This document shows positions 33,917 to 55,017 of a stretch of 64,000 nt of DNA, one piece after another. Position 1 is the first letter of the stretch. Every line of letters begins with the position of its first letter. The DNA is from Podarcis raffonei (taxonomy: Eukaryota > Chordata > Lepidosauria > Squamata > Lacertidae): NCBI RefSeq assembly GCF_027172205.1, contig NC_070614.1, positions 34,834,001-34,898,000 on the forward strand, written 5' to 3'. The notes beneath the pieces are model-generated. The model searched no databases. It was given only the letters and a program-made list of their open reading frames with translations, and had not been told where the DNA came from. The translations under genes and the position numbers were made by a program.

Positions 33917-36215
33917 GAATCCTGGGAACTGTAGTTGTTAAAGATGCTCTGTAAAGGGTAAACTACAGTTCTCAGGATTCTTCAGAGGGTGCTTTATCTG
34001 TTTGATTTGTAGGCAGAGGACTCTTCCTCCATTGCCATCTTTGATGTGTAAAAGAAAATGAGACCACTAGAGAGTCATATATTCATCCTTCTCCTTTATG
34101 GGGACCCGTTTCAGTTAGATACACTCTGCGCATTCTCACATGCACTCTGAAAACAAAGAGTGAAGAGATGTGGACAGTATATGTGGTTAAGGAGATTTTG
34201 ACATGCATTCACTGTATTCTAAAACATTTGTTTTCAGGACAGAAAATCTGTTTTCAAAAGCCATTTCAAGGCACTTAGGATCTATGTCTGTCTTCCTCAC
34301 TCCAAAATGTGATGAGGCCTTGGGTGCATTCAAACCCGGGGAATATTGCATTAGTTTGCCTGTTTTTATAATGCTAGAGATTCTGTCCTGTTTCCTAATG
34401 TTCCTTTCCCACTGAAGTACATGCTGTGTTATGGAACTGTAGCTTTTTGACCAATGTAGCTTTTTGGGCATGTCTTGCCCAATTGCATTCACACCAGTGG
34501 GTGTGTACAACACAACAAGCAATGTTGTCAGGCAGTGCTTCTACTCCCCCACCCCTTCTGCACATGGGTGCTTCTGTTCCCCCATTATTCTCCCACAAAA
34601 ACAGCAGGGCATCACTGTATGCTGATATACTGCCCCAAATTCCATCACTTTACATCTGTGATTTTCAGGGTTAAGGACGCTACAAACAGGGTTTTTTTCC
34701 CCTGGAATCAAATAACCTGGAAATGAGCACTAAACATGTGCTATAGTCCATTGTTTTTTCTGAAAGTGGCTTTTACACCATGTGAAAGCTCAGATGCGGA
34801 TATTAACAGTTAGGAAAACATCAGGAAAATGGAACAAACTATCTTGTGAATGCAGCCCTTGTTCAAATTAATAACGTTTTCAGTCATCTCAGCAATTGGG
34901 GGGTATAATTTCTGCATTGTCTTAGTCTGTTTATTAACATATTCATGTCTTGGTCATGCTGGTTGATGATCTCCGGTGAGCTAGGGACAAAGGTGAGAGT
35001 TGTTTCCTAGTTCTGCTGGATCTCTCAGCAGCCTTTGATACAATCGACCATAACATCTTTCTGGACTGTCTAGAGGGGCTAGGAGCTGGAGGCACTGTTA
35101 TACAGTGGCTTCGCTCCTTCCTCCTGGGCCGTGTTCAGAAAGTGGTGGTGGGGGATGAGTGTTCAGACCCCTGGGCCCTCACTTGTGGGGTGCCTCAGTG
35201 TTCCATCCTCTCCCCCATGCTTTTTAACATCTATATGAAGCCGCTGGGAGAGATCATCAGGGGGTTTGGACTGGGTGTCCATCAATATGCAGATGATACC
35301 CAGCTCTACCTCTCTTTCAAATCAGAACCAGTGAAGGCGGTGAAGGTCCTGTTTGAGTGCCTGGAGGCGGCTGGAGGATGGATGGTGGCTAATGGATAGA
35401 AGTTGAATCCTGACAAGACAGAAGTACTGTTTTGGGGGGACAGGGGGAGGGCTGGTGTGGAGGACTCCCTGGTCCTGAATAGGGTAACTGTGCCCCTGAA
35501 GGACCAGGTGCGCAGCCTGGGAGTCATTTTGGACTCACAGCTGTCCATGGAGGCGCAGGTCAATTCTGTATCCAGGGCAGCTGTCTAGCAACTCCACCTG
35601 GTACGCAGGCTGAGACCCTACCTGCCCGCAGACTGTCTCACCAGAGTGGTGCATGCTCTAGTTATCTCCTGCTTGGACTACTGCAATGCGCTCTACGTGG
35701 GGCTACCTTTGAAGGTGACTCGGAAACTACAACTGATCCAGAATGTGGCAGCTAGACTGGTGACTGGGGGCAGCCGCCGAGACCACATAACACCGGTCTT
35801 GAAAGACCTACATTGGCTCCCAGTACGTTTCCGAGCACAATTCAAAGTGCTGGTGTTGACCTTTAAAGCCCTAAACGGACTCGGCCCAGTATACCTGAAG
35901 GAGCGTCTCCACCCCCATCGTTCTGCCCGGACGCTGAGGTCCAGCGCCGAGGGCCTTCTGGGGGTTCCCTCATTGCGAGAAGCAAAGCTACAGGGAACCA
36001 GGCAGAGGGCCTTCTCGGTAGTGGCGCCCGCCCTGTGGAACGCCCTCCCATCAGATGTCAAAGCGATAAATAACTACCTGACATTCAGAAGACATCTTAA
36101 GGCAGCCCTGTTCAGGGAAGTTTTTAATGTGTAATATTTTAGTGTATTTTTTGTTTCTATGGAAGCCACCCAGAGTGGCTGGGGAAACCCAGCCAGATGG
36201 GCGGTGTACAAATAA

Positions 36216-36259
<44 letters not shown>

Positions 36260-39200
36260 GTGATAAATTAAAAGAGGATGTGGAATACACTTCTATTTTC
36301 AGGATTATTTAGCTATTAATTTTCCTTCCCATTAGCCATGGAACTGAAGATCACACAAGCAGGGTTAACCGGTGGTCTCCCATCCAAGCACTGACCCCAC
36401 TCAGTCCAGCTTAGCTTCCGCAAAGTTTTTTGTATCCTGTGCCTTTTTCAAGCCATGTCCTTGGCAATAGCAGTCACAGAGGCAGAGCAGAAGCATTTAG
36501 CTGGTGTCCTGTCAACTGTGTTGCCTTACCCCCCCACACACACACACACCCAATACATCGCAGTGACATTGTTGATGGGCAGTCAGATAAGTGCCACCTC
36601 CCTGGCCCTCCAACTTCTACTACCTGGGATGGGCAGGGTCATCGTGACAATTTTATGCACACATCAACTTGTTCCTTTGAGAAGCAAGGAAAACACATCC
36701 TCCAAAGTGCAAAACTTGGAGTGTTTCCAGATGAACCTTTTATACCATTACCCAAACAGTTTCATTGCTGTGTTTGCACCATGTCCGCATGACATCACCA
36801 TCATTTTTTTACAATCACCCTGCCCATATCTGACATTTATGGAAGCATTAGCACAAAAATATTTAGATGTGGGTGTTTGTTAAAAATTGAATCTTTTTAA
36901 AATGGAAGCTGGGTGGTATGGTTCATCAAGGAGTAACTAACCCCACACCCAGACCCCCATCGCTGCACATCTTCACATCAGCTTGCTTCTCCTCTCTAAA
37001 TTTTACCCAAGCTCTTTTTGTTTTGGCTCCTTGAGATAGCCAGACATGCTTTCACTTTCATTCGTACAAATATTGGTCCTGTAGAGCCCTTTGCTCAGGA
37101 CCACTAAGTAGCCGTGAATGTGAACAAGTTCCCACAGCTTGCTGATTTAATGTTTAACTTTAACTGAAGACCTTCCAGCATTCTGCTATCTCTTAATGAT
37201 GAACCACTGTAATAATGTTCTGACCTTTAGAACAAAGAGATATCTTCCAGGTATATTTCATATGTGTCATTTTATAGAATGCATAGGCTGGGTTTCTCAA
37301 TCTTGTAATGCAAATTATGGTGTGTATGTACCCCTGCAAAACTTACCCTCTTTCGTGGCAAACCTGTTGGGAATCTGAGGTGAGATACCCCCACAGTAAA
37401 AGTTGTTCCCAGTACCAGTCACCGCACACAATCAAGAGAAAGTTTCAGATAGTTTACTCCTGCAGAAGATAAGGCTCAATAAGTTCTGGCTGTAGATATA
37501 TACAGCTTGTAGGCTTTTGCAGATGTAGATATACAGTATACAGATACAGATACAGTACATACAAGTACAAAGTTACTCTGTTGCTCTAAATAAGTTCAGC
37601 AATTCACTGGACAAGTAACACTGACTAATAGGCAAATACACCTGAGATGACATGCATTAATCACAGATATAGTCAGGGCCATCACAGATATAGTCCAAGA
37701 TAGTGGCCATCGCTGCCTCCTGGGGAAGCAAATCCCATAGTTTAACTATGTGTTGCATGAAGTCTGGAGTATTAATTTTCTAACAAAATTGGGCAGGGTC
37801 TTCCTTCTGCTCTTACCTACAAACTTATTTTTGTGCATTGTCTCTTATTTGAAATATATTTTCTCTTTTTTTCCCCAGATGTTGCTAGCTCCGAAGCAGG
37901 TATGTAATATATTGGAAACTATTTCTGTACAGTGGTACCTCGGGTTACACATGCTTCAGGTTACAGACATTTCAGGTTACAGACGCCGCTAACCCAGAAA
38001 TAGTACCTCGGGTTAAGAACTTTGCTTCAGGATGAGAAGAGAAATCACGCGGCAGCAGCGGGAGGCCCCCTTAGCTAAAATGGTACCTCAGGTTAAGAAC
38101 AGTTTCAGGTTAAGAACGGACCTCCAGAACAAATTAAGTTCTTAACCCGAGGTACCACTGTACAGGAATTTCACTGGCTGGAGAGAGAGTGAATGGTTAA
38201 ACAAAAATAAGCTCTCTCAGAATTATAGTGCTGATACAAACCTAACAGTCATCCAGTCCAACTTCTGATCCCAGCCTATCACAACCTAGTGTCCTCTAGA
38301 TGTAGTTAGATTCCAGTTCCCATCAGCCTCAGCCAGCCTGGCCAATGGTCAAAGATGATAGAAGTCACAGTCCAAAAACATCTGGAGGGCCACAGGTTGT
38401 GTGAGGCTGCTGTAGATCCAATTCACCCATGTTGTACTGAATCTAGACCACTACAAATAGACAGGCAGAGCAAACAAGGTGTCCCACAGACATAACTGCA
38501 TTTTTCTGGAAAGGAGTGGTGCAGCCGAGGCACTTTGTGGCAGCCTTCTGGCTTCGACATGGCCAGGGGAAGGACATCACTTCCTCCTCCATCAGCCGCA
38601 CTGAGTGGTAGGGCTCACCCACACTTGCAACCAATCACAGGCAACCTCGGGGGCATTGGTAGGGAGCGGACCAGAAGGGAAACTTCTTCCCTCTGGTTTA
38701 CTCCCTGGCCATAAAAGCCAGTTGCACTTAGGCCCCAGCCTCAGTCATGGGCAGCTTCCTCCATCCACCCTTCTGTTGCCATATTTGGGATCAGGGATGA
38801 ATTTGCCTTCAGACTAATTGGGCCTTTCAGGCAATTAGCCAGCCTCATAGCAATTATCACAACTTGGTGTCAGATATGGCATTGGGTTGGATCTTTAGTC
38901 TATCGGATGGGAGTTGCCCTCCCTACTCCAAGGTCCTGGGAATTTTGCTACTGCCAGTGTAATAGTATCAAGGAGAATGTCAAGGAGACATTGACATGAA
39001 AAGAGTCAGCAATTCCAGGTTGTTCTGTTAGTATTGGTTTGATTATATGCTGTCTAACCTGTTTATACAGACGGCAATGTAATAAAACGTGTTTCATACA
39101 TTCAACATTGCAAGATAATGTGCATAGGATTGTGTTTTTCAGGGGAAACAAAATCATAAGGCTGCAATCCTTTCACACCTAGGAGTAAGTACCAAATGAC

Positions 39201-42200
39201 TCCAGGGGGACTTACTTTTGGATAGGACATATATAAGATCGCACTAAAAAGTAATTACTTGCCGGGGGGGAATCTTCCTCAATACCCAAAAGGAGCAGTC
39301 ACTGGAAATGTTACTTAGAAATTATTATACAAATAAATTTGCCAAGGCAAATTGAGACGTTTCATTTCACATCTTGCCTTGTAAGAATTCAGTTTTTGTG
39401 ATCATTACAATCTACCTTTCTTTCTTCTCTCTTTTTCACAGTCTGTGGGCAGTCTGTGATATCTCCACGTATTGTGGGAGGGAATCCAGCCCCCGAGGGC
39501 GCATGGCCATGGCAAGTCAGCTTTATGGAGAATAACCAGCCCATATGTGGAGGCTCCCTCATCAACGAGAAGTGGGTGGTGTCTGCAGCTCACTGCTTCA
39601 CTAAGTGAGTATCCAATACCTGCATGCCACTGGGGAGCCATTATGCAGCTTTGTCCCAGAGGCAGCTGTAAGGCCAGGCAGATGGAGGGAGGGAGGTCTT
39701 TAAGAGACCAGTTGCAAAAACAATGGAACATTTGAGAACCAAAAACCTGCTGTTCCATGAGGTGAGCCATGGTGTCAGGGCAGGCCCAACAATATTTTTC
39801 TAACTGAAGTGAAGAGGAAGATGGTACCCTCCCAAGTGACTTAGACAGGCAGCTGAATCTTCCTACAACACAGGCAGTGGGACAGCTTCCTCCCCCACAC
39901 CTAAGGGAAGCAGGTTAGCTTAGGGGTCTGAGGCAAGCTACATGCTGCACACAGCCGTGTCCACCCAACACCTGACAGACTCAGGAAGAACAGCTGCTGC
40001 CATTGCACCTTTTGCCCAAGGTGGCCACCTCCCTCTGTCCAATGATAGAGCAGTTCTTTCACAGTGTACATCCCACCAAGCCTATGACAAGGACTAGTGG
40101 AAAGTAGAGGCATGGGGTGACTTGCCCATAGAGGCAAGTGGCGCAGGGTGCCAGGGCACCAAGTTCTGGAGGGCGCCAGGGAAGAGGTGGAGGCTGGACG
40201 CGGAGCCTCCTGGCATCAGGTCGCTGCCCTCGCCTACCTCTGCCATGCCACGCTGAAGCAGCGCTGTGCCCAGAGCCTCCACCTGCCATGCCCACCATGG
40301 CATGGGCACCAAGGAAGAGGCGGAGGCTAGGCGCAGTGATTCCTGGTATCAGCTTGCCGCCCTCGCCCGCCTCACTAAAGCAGCGCCACGCCCGGAGCCT
40401 CCGCCTCTTCCCCGCTGGAGGAGCCGCCCTCCAGCCGCTGCCTGCCTCCTCCAGCCCCACAAAGCTGCCAGTAGTGCCGTAAAAAGGTTGGCAACTCTGG
40501 GAAACGGGGGGGGGGGCAGAGGGATCTTTGCACCATGGCGCTGGATATACTTAAGACGGCCCTGAGTAGAGGTGAATGTTATGAACAGTGGCATGTTTAA
40601 AGATGTGCCGTGTTATAAGGCATGGTCAACAAAGCATAGCCACTCAAAGGAAGCAGTCTTGCTTGCAGACTCAGCAAGACAGGATCAGGTTGCACAGAAA
40701 CCAAAATCGCTGCTTCACTTGCTTTTCACTCTTGTTTTCCCTCTTCCAGGGGTTACGAACAGTATGATGTGCTGCTGGGGGCCTATCAACTCTCAATCCC
40801 CCCTTCCAGCCTTGTGGTAACTACTGTGCAACAGGTTATTTCTCACCCGAATTATAACGGCAGTGATGGCTCTCCCGGGGATATCGCTTTAGTGGAGTTG
40901 AACGGCTCACTGGATTTGAACGACTACATCCTCCCAGTCTGTCTGCCAGACTCTTCTGCACAGTTCTCTATGGACACATCCTGCTGGGTCACAGGCTGGG
41001 GGCAGGTGAAAGACGGAGGTGAGGAGAAGAGACAGGGCATGCTCTCATGCAGACCAGCCTTCCCCAACATGGTGCCCTCTAGATGGTTTGGACTACAGTT
41101 CCCATCATCCCTAGCCAGCATGGCCAATGGACAGGGACAATGGGGGGTTGCAATCTAAGTATCCAGGGAGAACCTGGTTGAAGAAATCTGTTTTAAATTT
41201 TGAGGGCCAAACTAAATATTATGTTGTTCATGCTTGCTTAGAATGACTACTTTTATTTTGGAGGGAAAGTTTGCTACTGGGTTCGTGATCCACATTTGCA
41301 GGGAAGCATTTCCAAACTCAATTACTGCTGAAAAATCAGCCTTTCACAGCTGCTGTATTCCAAGCCACGTACTGTTTACTTCTAAAAAGCAGTAGAACAG
41401 GCTTCCCCAGTGCAGGTTACCAGGGGCGAGGGTTTGTCTGAGTGTTCAAAGTGTGGTGTGTTCTTCCACAATGTGCTCACTGTTAAAAGTATGTGTGAGG
41501 CACCCAGAACTCAGTTACATTGGCAAATAAAAAGTGCTTTATATGTGTTATAACACTGTGACACCAGATGGCGCTGTGGGGTCCTGTCTTTCGTCAATGT
41601 GATTTCCCTTTATGAAGTTTAGAACGCATTTTCCTGAAACTTTTTTTTGGACGTGTCTAGATCCAGCCCCAGAGACCCTCTGTTCCATTTTCATTCAGCT
41701 GTCCAATTTTTGTCTTCTGCAGAAGCCTTGCCACCCCCACAAACACTTCAGGAACTGGAGGTGCCCCTCATTGACCGAGACACATGCAACTCTCTCTTCA
41801 ACAGTGCCCCAGCGCCAGACCTGCCTCAGAATCCTGTCCTGGATGATATGATCTGCGCTGGTTACCCCGAAGGCGGGAAGGATGCCTGTCATGTAAGATG
41901 CTCCCTATCCTACATGTCATAAAACCATTGCCAGTCTTGGGCCTAGTATTATTAGTGAAAACCAACTGTTCAGAAGTGTTGTAAGTTTACTCAGTGGGAA
42001 CTTCTATCCCTGACTCTACAGTATCCTGAGAAAAGACAGGGAACTAAATGCACTGTAAAAAGATGTGTGCCTACAGAACCCCGAGCCATGTCTTCCTGAC
42101 CTGGACCTAGTCCATGGATCAGCCATACCCAGTCAACTGTCCCCGACACCCCTGACTTACAGAAGCCACCTCGGCTTCTGATGAGCTCCTGGGATGTCCC

Positions 42201-43138
42201 AATTTGGCTCCCACAAAAGCACAGCCCCAAAAGATGAACATTGGAGGGGGCACAATCTCAGAAGAGTCACTTAATTTATGCACAACCTCCACTCCGAAAG
42301 GCGCATGTCCCGATTTCACTCAGAGGCATGTTGGAGGGTTGGGGCCAGCAAGCTTTTTTTAGGGGATCAAGGAGCTAATCTTTCAGTGGCAAACTGGGTA
42401 GGGTCTGGGTCAACATGGTGGGGCAGAGCCAAGAGCAAATGATTGCTCAGTGAAATGATTTAGAGGTGTATAAAATTATGCCTGATATAAAGAAAAAGGA
42501 TAGAGAGACAATTCGCCTCCCTGGCTCTCTGATAATACTAGAACCCAGGACCATCGAATTAAGCGGAATGCTGAGGGATGCAGGTCGGATGAAAGGAAAT
42601 ACGACTTCATGCATTGCATAGTTAAAACTGAAATTCTTTCTCACAAGTTGCAGTGACAGCCATCAACGTGGATGGCTTTAAAGGGGGAATAAACAAATTC
42701 CTTGAGGAGAAGGCTATCCATGGCCATGAGTAGGAATGAGGGTTCAATTATAGGGGCTTGTAAGCGCCTGGCTTGCAAGTGAGACCTGAGCCTTACTCCA
42801 ACTTATCTAACCATTAACCCAAATCTGGTCTGAGGAGGCTTCCCATAGTCACGTTCTAGCTGCCATATCCCCCTCTCTCTTTCTCTCCACAGGGTGACTC
42901 TGGAGGACCCTTGGTTTGCAAGTGTGATGCAGGTTGGACCCTGGCTGGGGTTGTGAGTTGGGGAGAGGGCTGTGCCGAACCCAAACACCCTGGTGTCTAC
43001 ACCTTAGTGCCTTACTATGCGAACTGGATCTCCGACAACGTACCCAACATAAGCTTTGTGGCGTGCAACCATGCTGGATGGCACAGTGCCCCCATTATGA
43101 CACTCTTCCTTGCACCTCTTGCTCTGGCCCTCCCTTGA
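33620..43138 (+). CDS. Gene 3: GPI-type S1A trypsin-like serine protease, complete (308 aa)
   Basis: Coding exons: 33620-33677, 37879-37899 (21-nt micro-exon), 39442-39604, 40750-41018, 41723-41892 and 42893-43138; phases 1-1-2-1-0. Signal peptide is residues 1-19, activation R36/IVGG, and the triad His77 (SAAHC), Asp125 (GDIAL), Ser230 (GDSGG). Asp224 lies at the base of the S1 pocket, so trypsin-like specificity is predicted. His replaces the usual Gln just before GDSGG (position 192). Sequons occur at YNGS and LNGS. The C-terminus ends in [16 protein letters not shown], fitting a GPI-anchor signal but less uniformly hydrophobic than in genes 1 and 2. AATAAA follows at 43305. It is the most diverged + strand member. 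The His exon and Asp exon are each shorter than in genes 1 and 2 by whole codons. Introns hold a LINE, a MITE and a GC-rich block. Confidence 0.92.
33884..33916. repeat. (CA)n microsatellite
   Basis: A CA run in intron 1 of gene 3. Confidence 0.85.
34955..36259 (+). mobile_element. 5'-truncated CR1/L2-group LINE, intron 1 of gene 3
   Basis: Same family as 8418-10471, starting at the VDDLR segment of the [27 protein letters not shown] and the C-terminal [12 protein letters not shown] are visible. Several stops break it. It ends in (ATT)n at 36216-36259. Confidence 0.85.
37366..37745. repeat. Unclassified repeat, possibly LTR-derived
   Basis: The block 'tgttgggaatctgaggtgag' to 'tcccatagtttaactatg' has short internal repeats ('atacagatacag', 'atcacagatatagtc'). 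It looks repetitive, but I cannot assign a family. Confidence 0.3.
37930..38160. mobile_element. TA-flanked miniature transposon next to micro-exon 2 of gene 3
   Basis: CAGTGGTACCTCGGGTTA at left and TTAACCCGAGGTACCACTG at right with TA flanks (37928-37929, 38161-38162). The left end lies only 30 bases after the donor of the 21-nt exon. Confidence 0.85.
38290..38400 (+). repeat. Hairpin-type dispersed repeat fragment
   Basis: 'ccagttcccatcagcctcag' ... 'acatctggagggccac' is a diverged copy of the repeat at 54848-54945. Confidence 0.45.
40095..40575. repeat. GC-rich block in intron 3 of gene 3, probably transposon-derived
   Basis: The block contains several CpG-rich copies of a phrase ('gccgccctcgcccgcctc', 'gcggaggctaggcgcag') and ends 'acttaagacggccctg', which looks like a DNA-transposon end. 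It has no exon-like reading frame and contrasts sharply with the AT-rich surroundings. Confidence 0.4.
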
Positions 43139-43304
43139 GGTGCCATCTCTCTGTTGGCCTGCAACCCAGACGGTACTGCCAACTGGACTCTGTTAAGAAA
43201 TATCCAAAAGGACTGTGTGAAGTAGGGTAGAGTTTCTGGGAATCTTCTCCCACTTCTGTCAAATTAATTGGGGCGCATCTGCGTTACCCATTTTTTAAAG
43301 AAAA

Positions 43305-43310
43305 AATAAA
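43305..43310 (+). promoter_or_regulatory. Polyadenylation signal AATAAA of gene 3
   Basis: Canonical hexamer 167 bases after the stop codon of gene 3. Confidence 0.6.
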
Positions 43311-43319
43311 CTCTTTGAT

Positions 43320-44682
43320 AGTGCTGGTGTTTAATGCCAATCACTCAGTTTTAAAGGGGAAATCGCCGGAGATAGTTTAAATTATGCGAATCAATTCCGC
43401 AGCAGAGGTGGGTGAAAAATGTTAAATTTAATTTCTTTGAATTATGTTAATGTCTTTGATGCAGTCCAGGTTTGTCTGTGGTACGTTTGTTTACCTCATC
43501 AATCTACTGCTATATTTACAAATGTTTTGGCTCTTGCACTCTTTGAATGCTCATACACTCTTTTCCTCTCATCGCTCAGCTGCATATCTGGGATTACCAA
43601 AGGCAGTTTTGCAATCCAAACGGTGTGATTTGTCAGCACCTTTGGAGAATTACCTTCCTTAGGAACTTTTTTTTTTTTTGCACAATTTTTAATGTGCATT
43701 CAGCATGCGTACCAATGCTTTGGTACTATCACATTGGAAAAAAATTAAAGGGGTGATCTAGACTGTCACTGTTTCACAGGAGGAATCCAATTGAAAATTT
43801 AAATTTTCACAAAGGGGATTAAAGCACTGTAGTGCAACAAAGCCACTAAATACAAAAAAGACAGGATTTTTGGAGTATGCAAAACAACAGGAAAACGCAC
43901 TGGGATAACCACTGATTGACAGGGAGCTATATACAGTAATCTCATTGAAACACGGGGCGCTAGCTGCCATATATGGAGTCAGACTGTTAGGCTATCTACT
44001 GTCTGCAGTGACTGGTAGCAGCTGTCCAAAGTTTCAGACAAGGGACATGCCCAGTCCTGCCTGGAGATGTTGGGGATCAAACCTGTGACCTTCTGCATGC
44101 AAGGCAGATGCTCCTCTGCTGAGCTACGGCCCTTTCCCCATAGCTCAGTGAAAACGAATGAGTGCAAACAATGAATGCTCAATAAACAGTGGACATCGTA
44201 TAACCTCCAAGCCAATTTTCTGCTAAATAAGCAGCTCACCTGGGAGAGTGTTTCCTGGGCACTGTGTGGTGTCTGTGAGATGCATTTGTCTTAGCTGAGA
44301 TCACCTCATAGCTTCTGATAGTTTGATACCAACATTGTCTGGCTAGTTCCATCCCAGCGAAGCATGGCACTTCATTATATATGGCTGAACTTCCCCCTTC
44401 CTGTGTTCATTTACTCTACAAACAGACAGACCGACACCCAGTTCTAACCCACATGTGTCAAAGGCATCTCCGAAAACCAATCTAGGAGGCAAAATATTAG
44501 CAGTGATGTTTTCAAGGGATGGGTACAGGGAAACAGGGACTGTCTCAGATAAAGACTGACAGTTGAAGCATACCTGTGGGGTTTTCTTGTTGGTTGGGTG
44601 TTCAAACAAGGGCCAGTTACCAGCTACTGCTCATGTTCACAGGACTGTATAATTAAAATTGAAGCGGAATAGCGGTCTCATG
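43320..44682. other. 3' flank of gene 3
   Basis: No gene is seen. It contains a diverged tRNA-type SINE at 43965-44140 ('ctggagatgttggggatcaa', 'cttctgcatgcaaggcagat') and otherwise unassigned sequence. Confidence 0.45.
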
Positions 44683-45040
44683 TATGGGACGCGGGTGGCG
44701 CTGTGGGTTAAACCACAGAGCCTAGGACTTGCCGATCAGAAGGTCAGCGGTTCGAATCCCCACGACGGGGTGAGCTCCCGTTGCTTGGTCCCTGCTCCTG
44801 CCAACCTAGCAGTTCGAAAGCACGTCAAAGTGCAAGTAGATAAATAGGTACCACTCTGGCGGGAAGGTAAACGGCATTTCCGTGCGCTGATCTGGTTCGC
44901 CAGAAGCGGCTTAACCATGCTGGCCACATGACCTGGAAGCTGTACGCTGGCTCCCTCGGCCAATAAAGCGAGATGAGCGCCGCAACCCCAGAGTCGGCCA
45001 CGACTGGACCTAATGGTCAGGGGTCCCTTTACCATTACCT
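44683..45040 (+). repeat. Sauria-type SINE
   Basis: Full-length copy of the family at 30398, ending CCTTTACCATTACCT. The flanks AGCGGTCTCATG and AGCAGCCTCATG look like a 12-bp target duplication with two changes. Confidence 0.85.
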
Positions 45041-46033
45041 AGCAGCCTCATGCCATGCTGGCTGTCACTGATGTGAGGTGCAGTCTAAAATATCTGGAGA
45101 GCTCCAGGTTGGCAAAAGCTGCCCTAACATCTGACGCCTGTTCACTTTTGGACACAAGCCACCAGGATATTCTCCCACGAAGGCTCCACCCCTTATGTCT
45201 AAATTACTTACGAATTGGGGAAATGGTCCATTGTTACATAGAAAAGCACCCTTTTAATTTCGACCAGTTGAGTTACATTTATCTTTTACCGATCTGTATT
45301 TCATTTCATTTCTCTGTTATTCCTCTACATTCTTTCTACTGCCATCTGCTAAGCCTATGTACTAATATTGACCTCCTGCTCTGAGAGCTATGATCCTTAT
45401 GTAACCAAAATGGCATTATCCGCCCACAGCAGGGGTGGTACTGGCAGGTTTGAAGGCACTCAAAGTTTTGCAGAACAAAAAAAAAAGTACAGTAGCCACA
45501 GAATGCTGATTGGCTGTTGGGTGAGGAAGGACAGAAGACAGATGGAATGGAGTAGCCTGAAAGAAGGTGTGCGTGGCTGGCTGGCACATTGAAGAAGAGC
45601 ACCCCTTGCAGATCCATGTGCTCTGTTCTTATTTTAATGGCTCTTGACCCTGCTTCTGTTTCTGTTTCCTCTTTCAGTTACACATTGTTTCTCTTCACCT
45701 ATTGAACTAAAACAGGGCGATCTTTCAGATGGTGGCAAAGCTGTTTAGAATATTCAGAGGTGACGCACTTCTGAACACTAGTTGTTGGGAATTGTAGGTG
45801 GGAAGAGCTGCTGTTGCAAGCTTCCCCTGGGCATTGGTTGGCCATGATGAGAACGAGGTGTTGGTCTAGATGGGCAACTGGCCAAGTCCAGCAGGGATCT
45901 TCATCTGTCTTTGATGTCCTCTGCTTCAGGCTCAGCCTACAGAAGACCAGAGTCCGGTCACTCTGAGCTGGTTGATCCAACCTATCAACACAAGGTGGCC
46001 ATTCTGAAGCTCCAAGTATGCAGGCAACATGGG
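45041..46033. other. Spacer between convergent genes 3 and 4
   Basis: No exon or clear repeat is recognised apart from short repeat-like phrases. It should contain the 3' UTR end of gene 4, but I see no convincing AATAAA on the minus strand. Confidence 0.4.
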
Positions 46034-53958
<7,925 letters not shown>

Positions 53959-55011
53959 GGTAATCCTGCTCCGAGGTCAACGAGGGAAAGAGAGAGCGCT
54001 GGGCTTGGTTGCTGAAGCACCCTTGGCACAAAACCCAGAGCAGCCTCTTGGTGTCACTGGCTGCCAAGTAGCTAAATCCAAGCTGTTGGGTGCTGCCGTC
54101 CACCACCCGCCTACAGCCACCCAGTGAAGCCAGCTCAGCTGCCTACTTTTCACCACTGGGAGAGCAAGGCTCCCTAGCTCTTTCCATCTCCACCACTGTC
54201 TCTCTGGTTGGGGAGCAAGGGCTAGTGAGCTCTTAGTTCATGAAACATGTGCACACCTACCTGTTTGCATGCATAGATGTGTGCCTATTGTAGGATTACC
54301 ATAAGCTACGGAGGATGGGGCTCCTATTTCTTTAAAGTCACATGGAACAGAGAATTTCAGTTGGCGTAGTTCATTCTTCAACAGAGAGGGGAAAGCTGCT
54401 CTGCACACCCACAGAAATTCTTCCTTCAACATCATACAAAGCTACACATTTGTTCCTGGGCTCCATTCAAGTTGCTGAGACTGACCTTTGAATGGTTTGT
54501 GATATGGGCACTCAAAGGACCAATCATTCCTGGAACCCTATGCCCAGGACCCAAATTTCATAGTGATGGTTTGGAGGCACCCCCAATAAACAAAGGAAGG
54601 ACTTCTCCAGCAAATGTTGCAACTCCCCACCCCTGGAAGAGGGTCTGCCCCAAGCTAGTCAATCCCTTTTTCTCTAGAAGAACAGAAAATCACCACTTAA
54701 GTACAGTACAGAATTTCAGTACTAATATTGGCTTATTGTAGGGGGCCAAGGTTGTCCCCATATTCAGCCATCAGGTTTTATTGGTATTACCTGTGTTCTT
54801 TCTCTGGATGCTTTCTCCTATACAGCTAACCAACATGGTGCCCTTGTGACGATGTTGGACTACAACTCCCATCAACCCAAGCCAGCATTGCCAATGGTCA
54901 GAGATGATGGGAGTTGTAGTCCATAAAACATTTGGAAGGCACATTGGCTACCTTGTTTTGATTTGTGTTTGTGCCTTTAAAACTCTGGTTCCTCCTTACA
55001 TTCCCAGACAT
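53959..55011. other. Spacer between gene 5 and gene 4 (upstream of gene 4)
   Basis: No exon or promoter motif is convincing. It contains the hairpin repeat at 54848-54945. Confidence 0.4.
54848..54945. repeat. Hairpin (MITE-like) dispersed repeat
   Basis: 'actacaactcccatca' and its complement 'tgatgggagttgtagt' form a near-perfect inverted repeat about 35 bases apart. Diverged copies are at 7535-7625, 28940-29010, 38290-38400 and 41070-41140. Confidence 0.65.
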
Positions 55012-55017
55012 TTTATT
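55012..55017 (-). promoter_or_regulatory. Candidate polyadenylation signal of gene 5
   Basis: AATAAA on the minus strand, about 200 bases beyond the stop of gene 5. Confidence 0.5.

Noticed and set aside
40059-40565. Overlapping open frames on both strands in the GC-rich block
   Set aside because: GC-rich sequence has few stops by chance; frames on both strands are low-complexity and Pro/Arg/Ala-rich.
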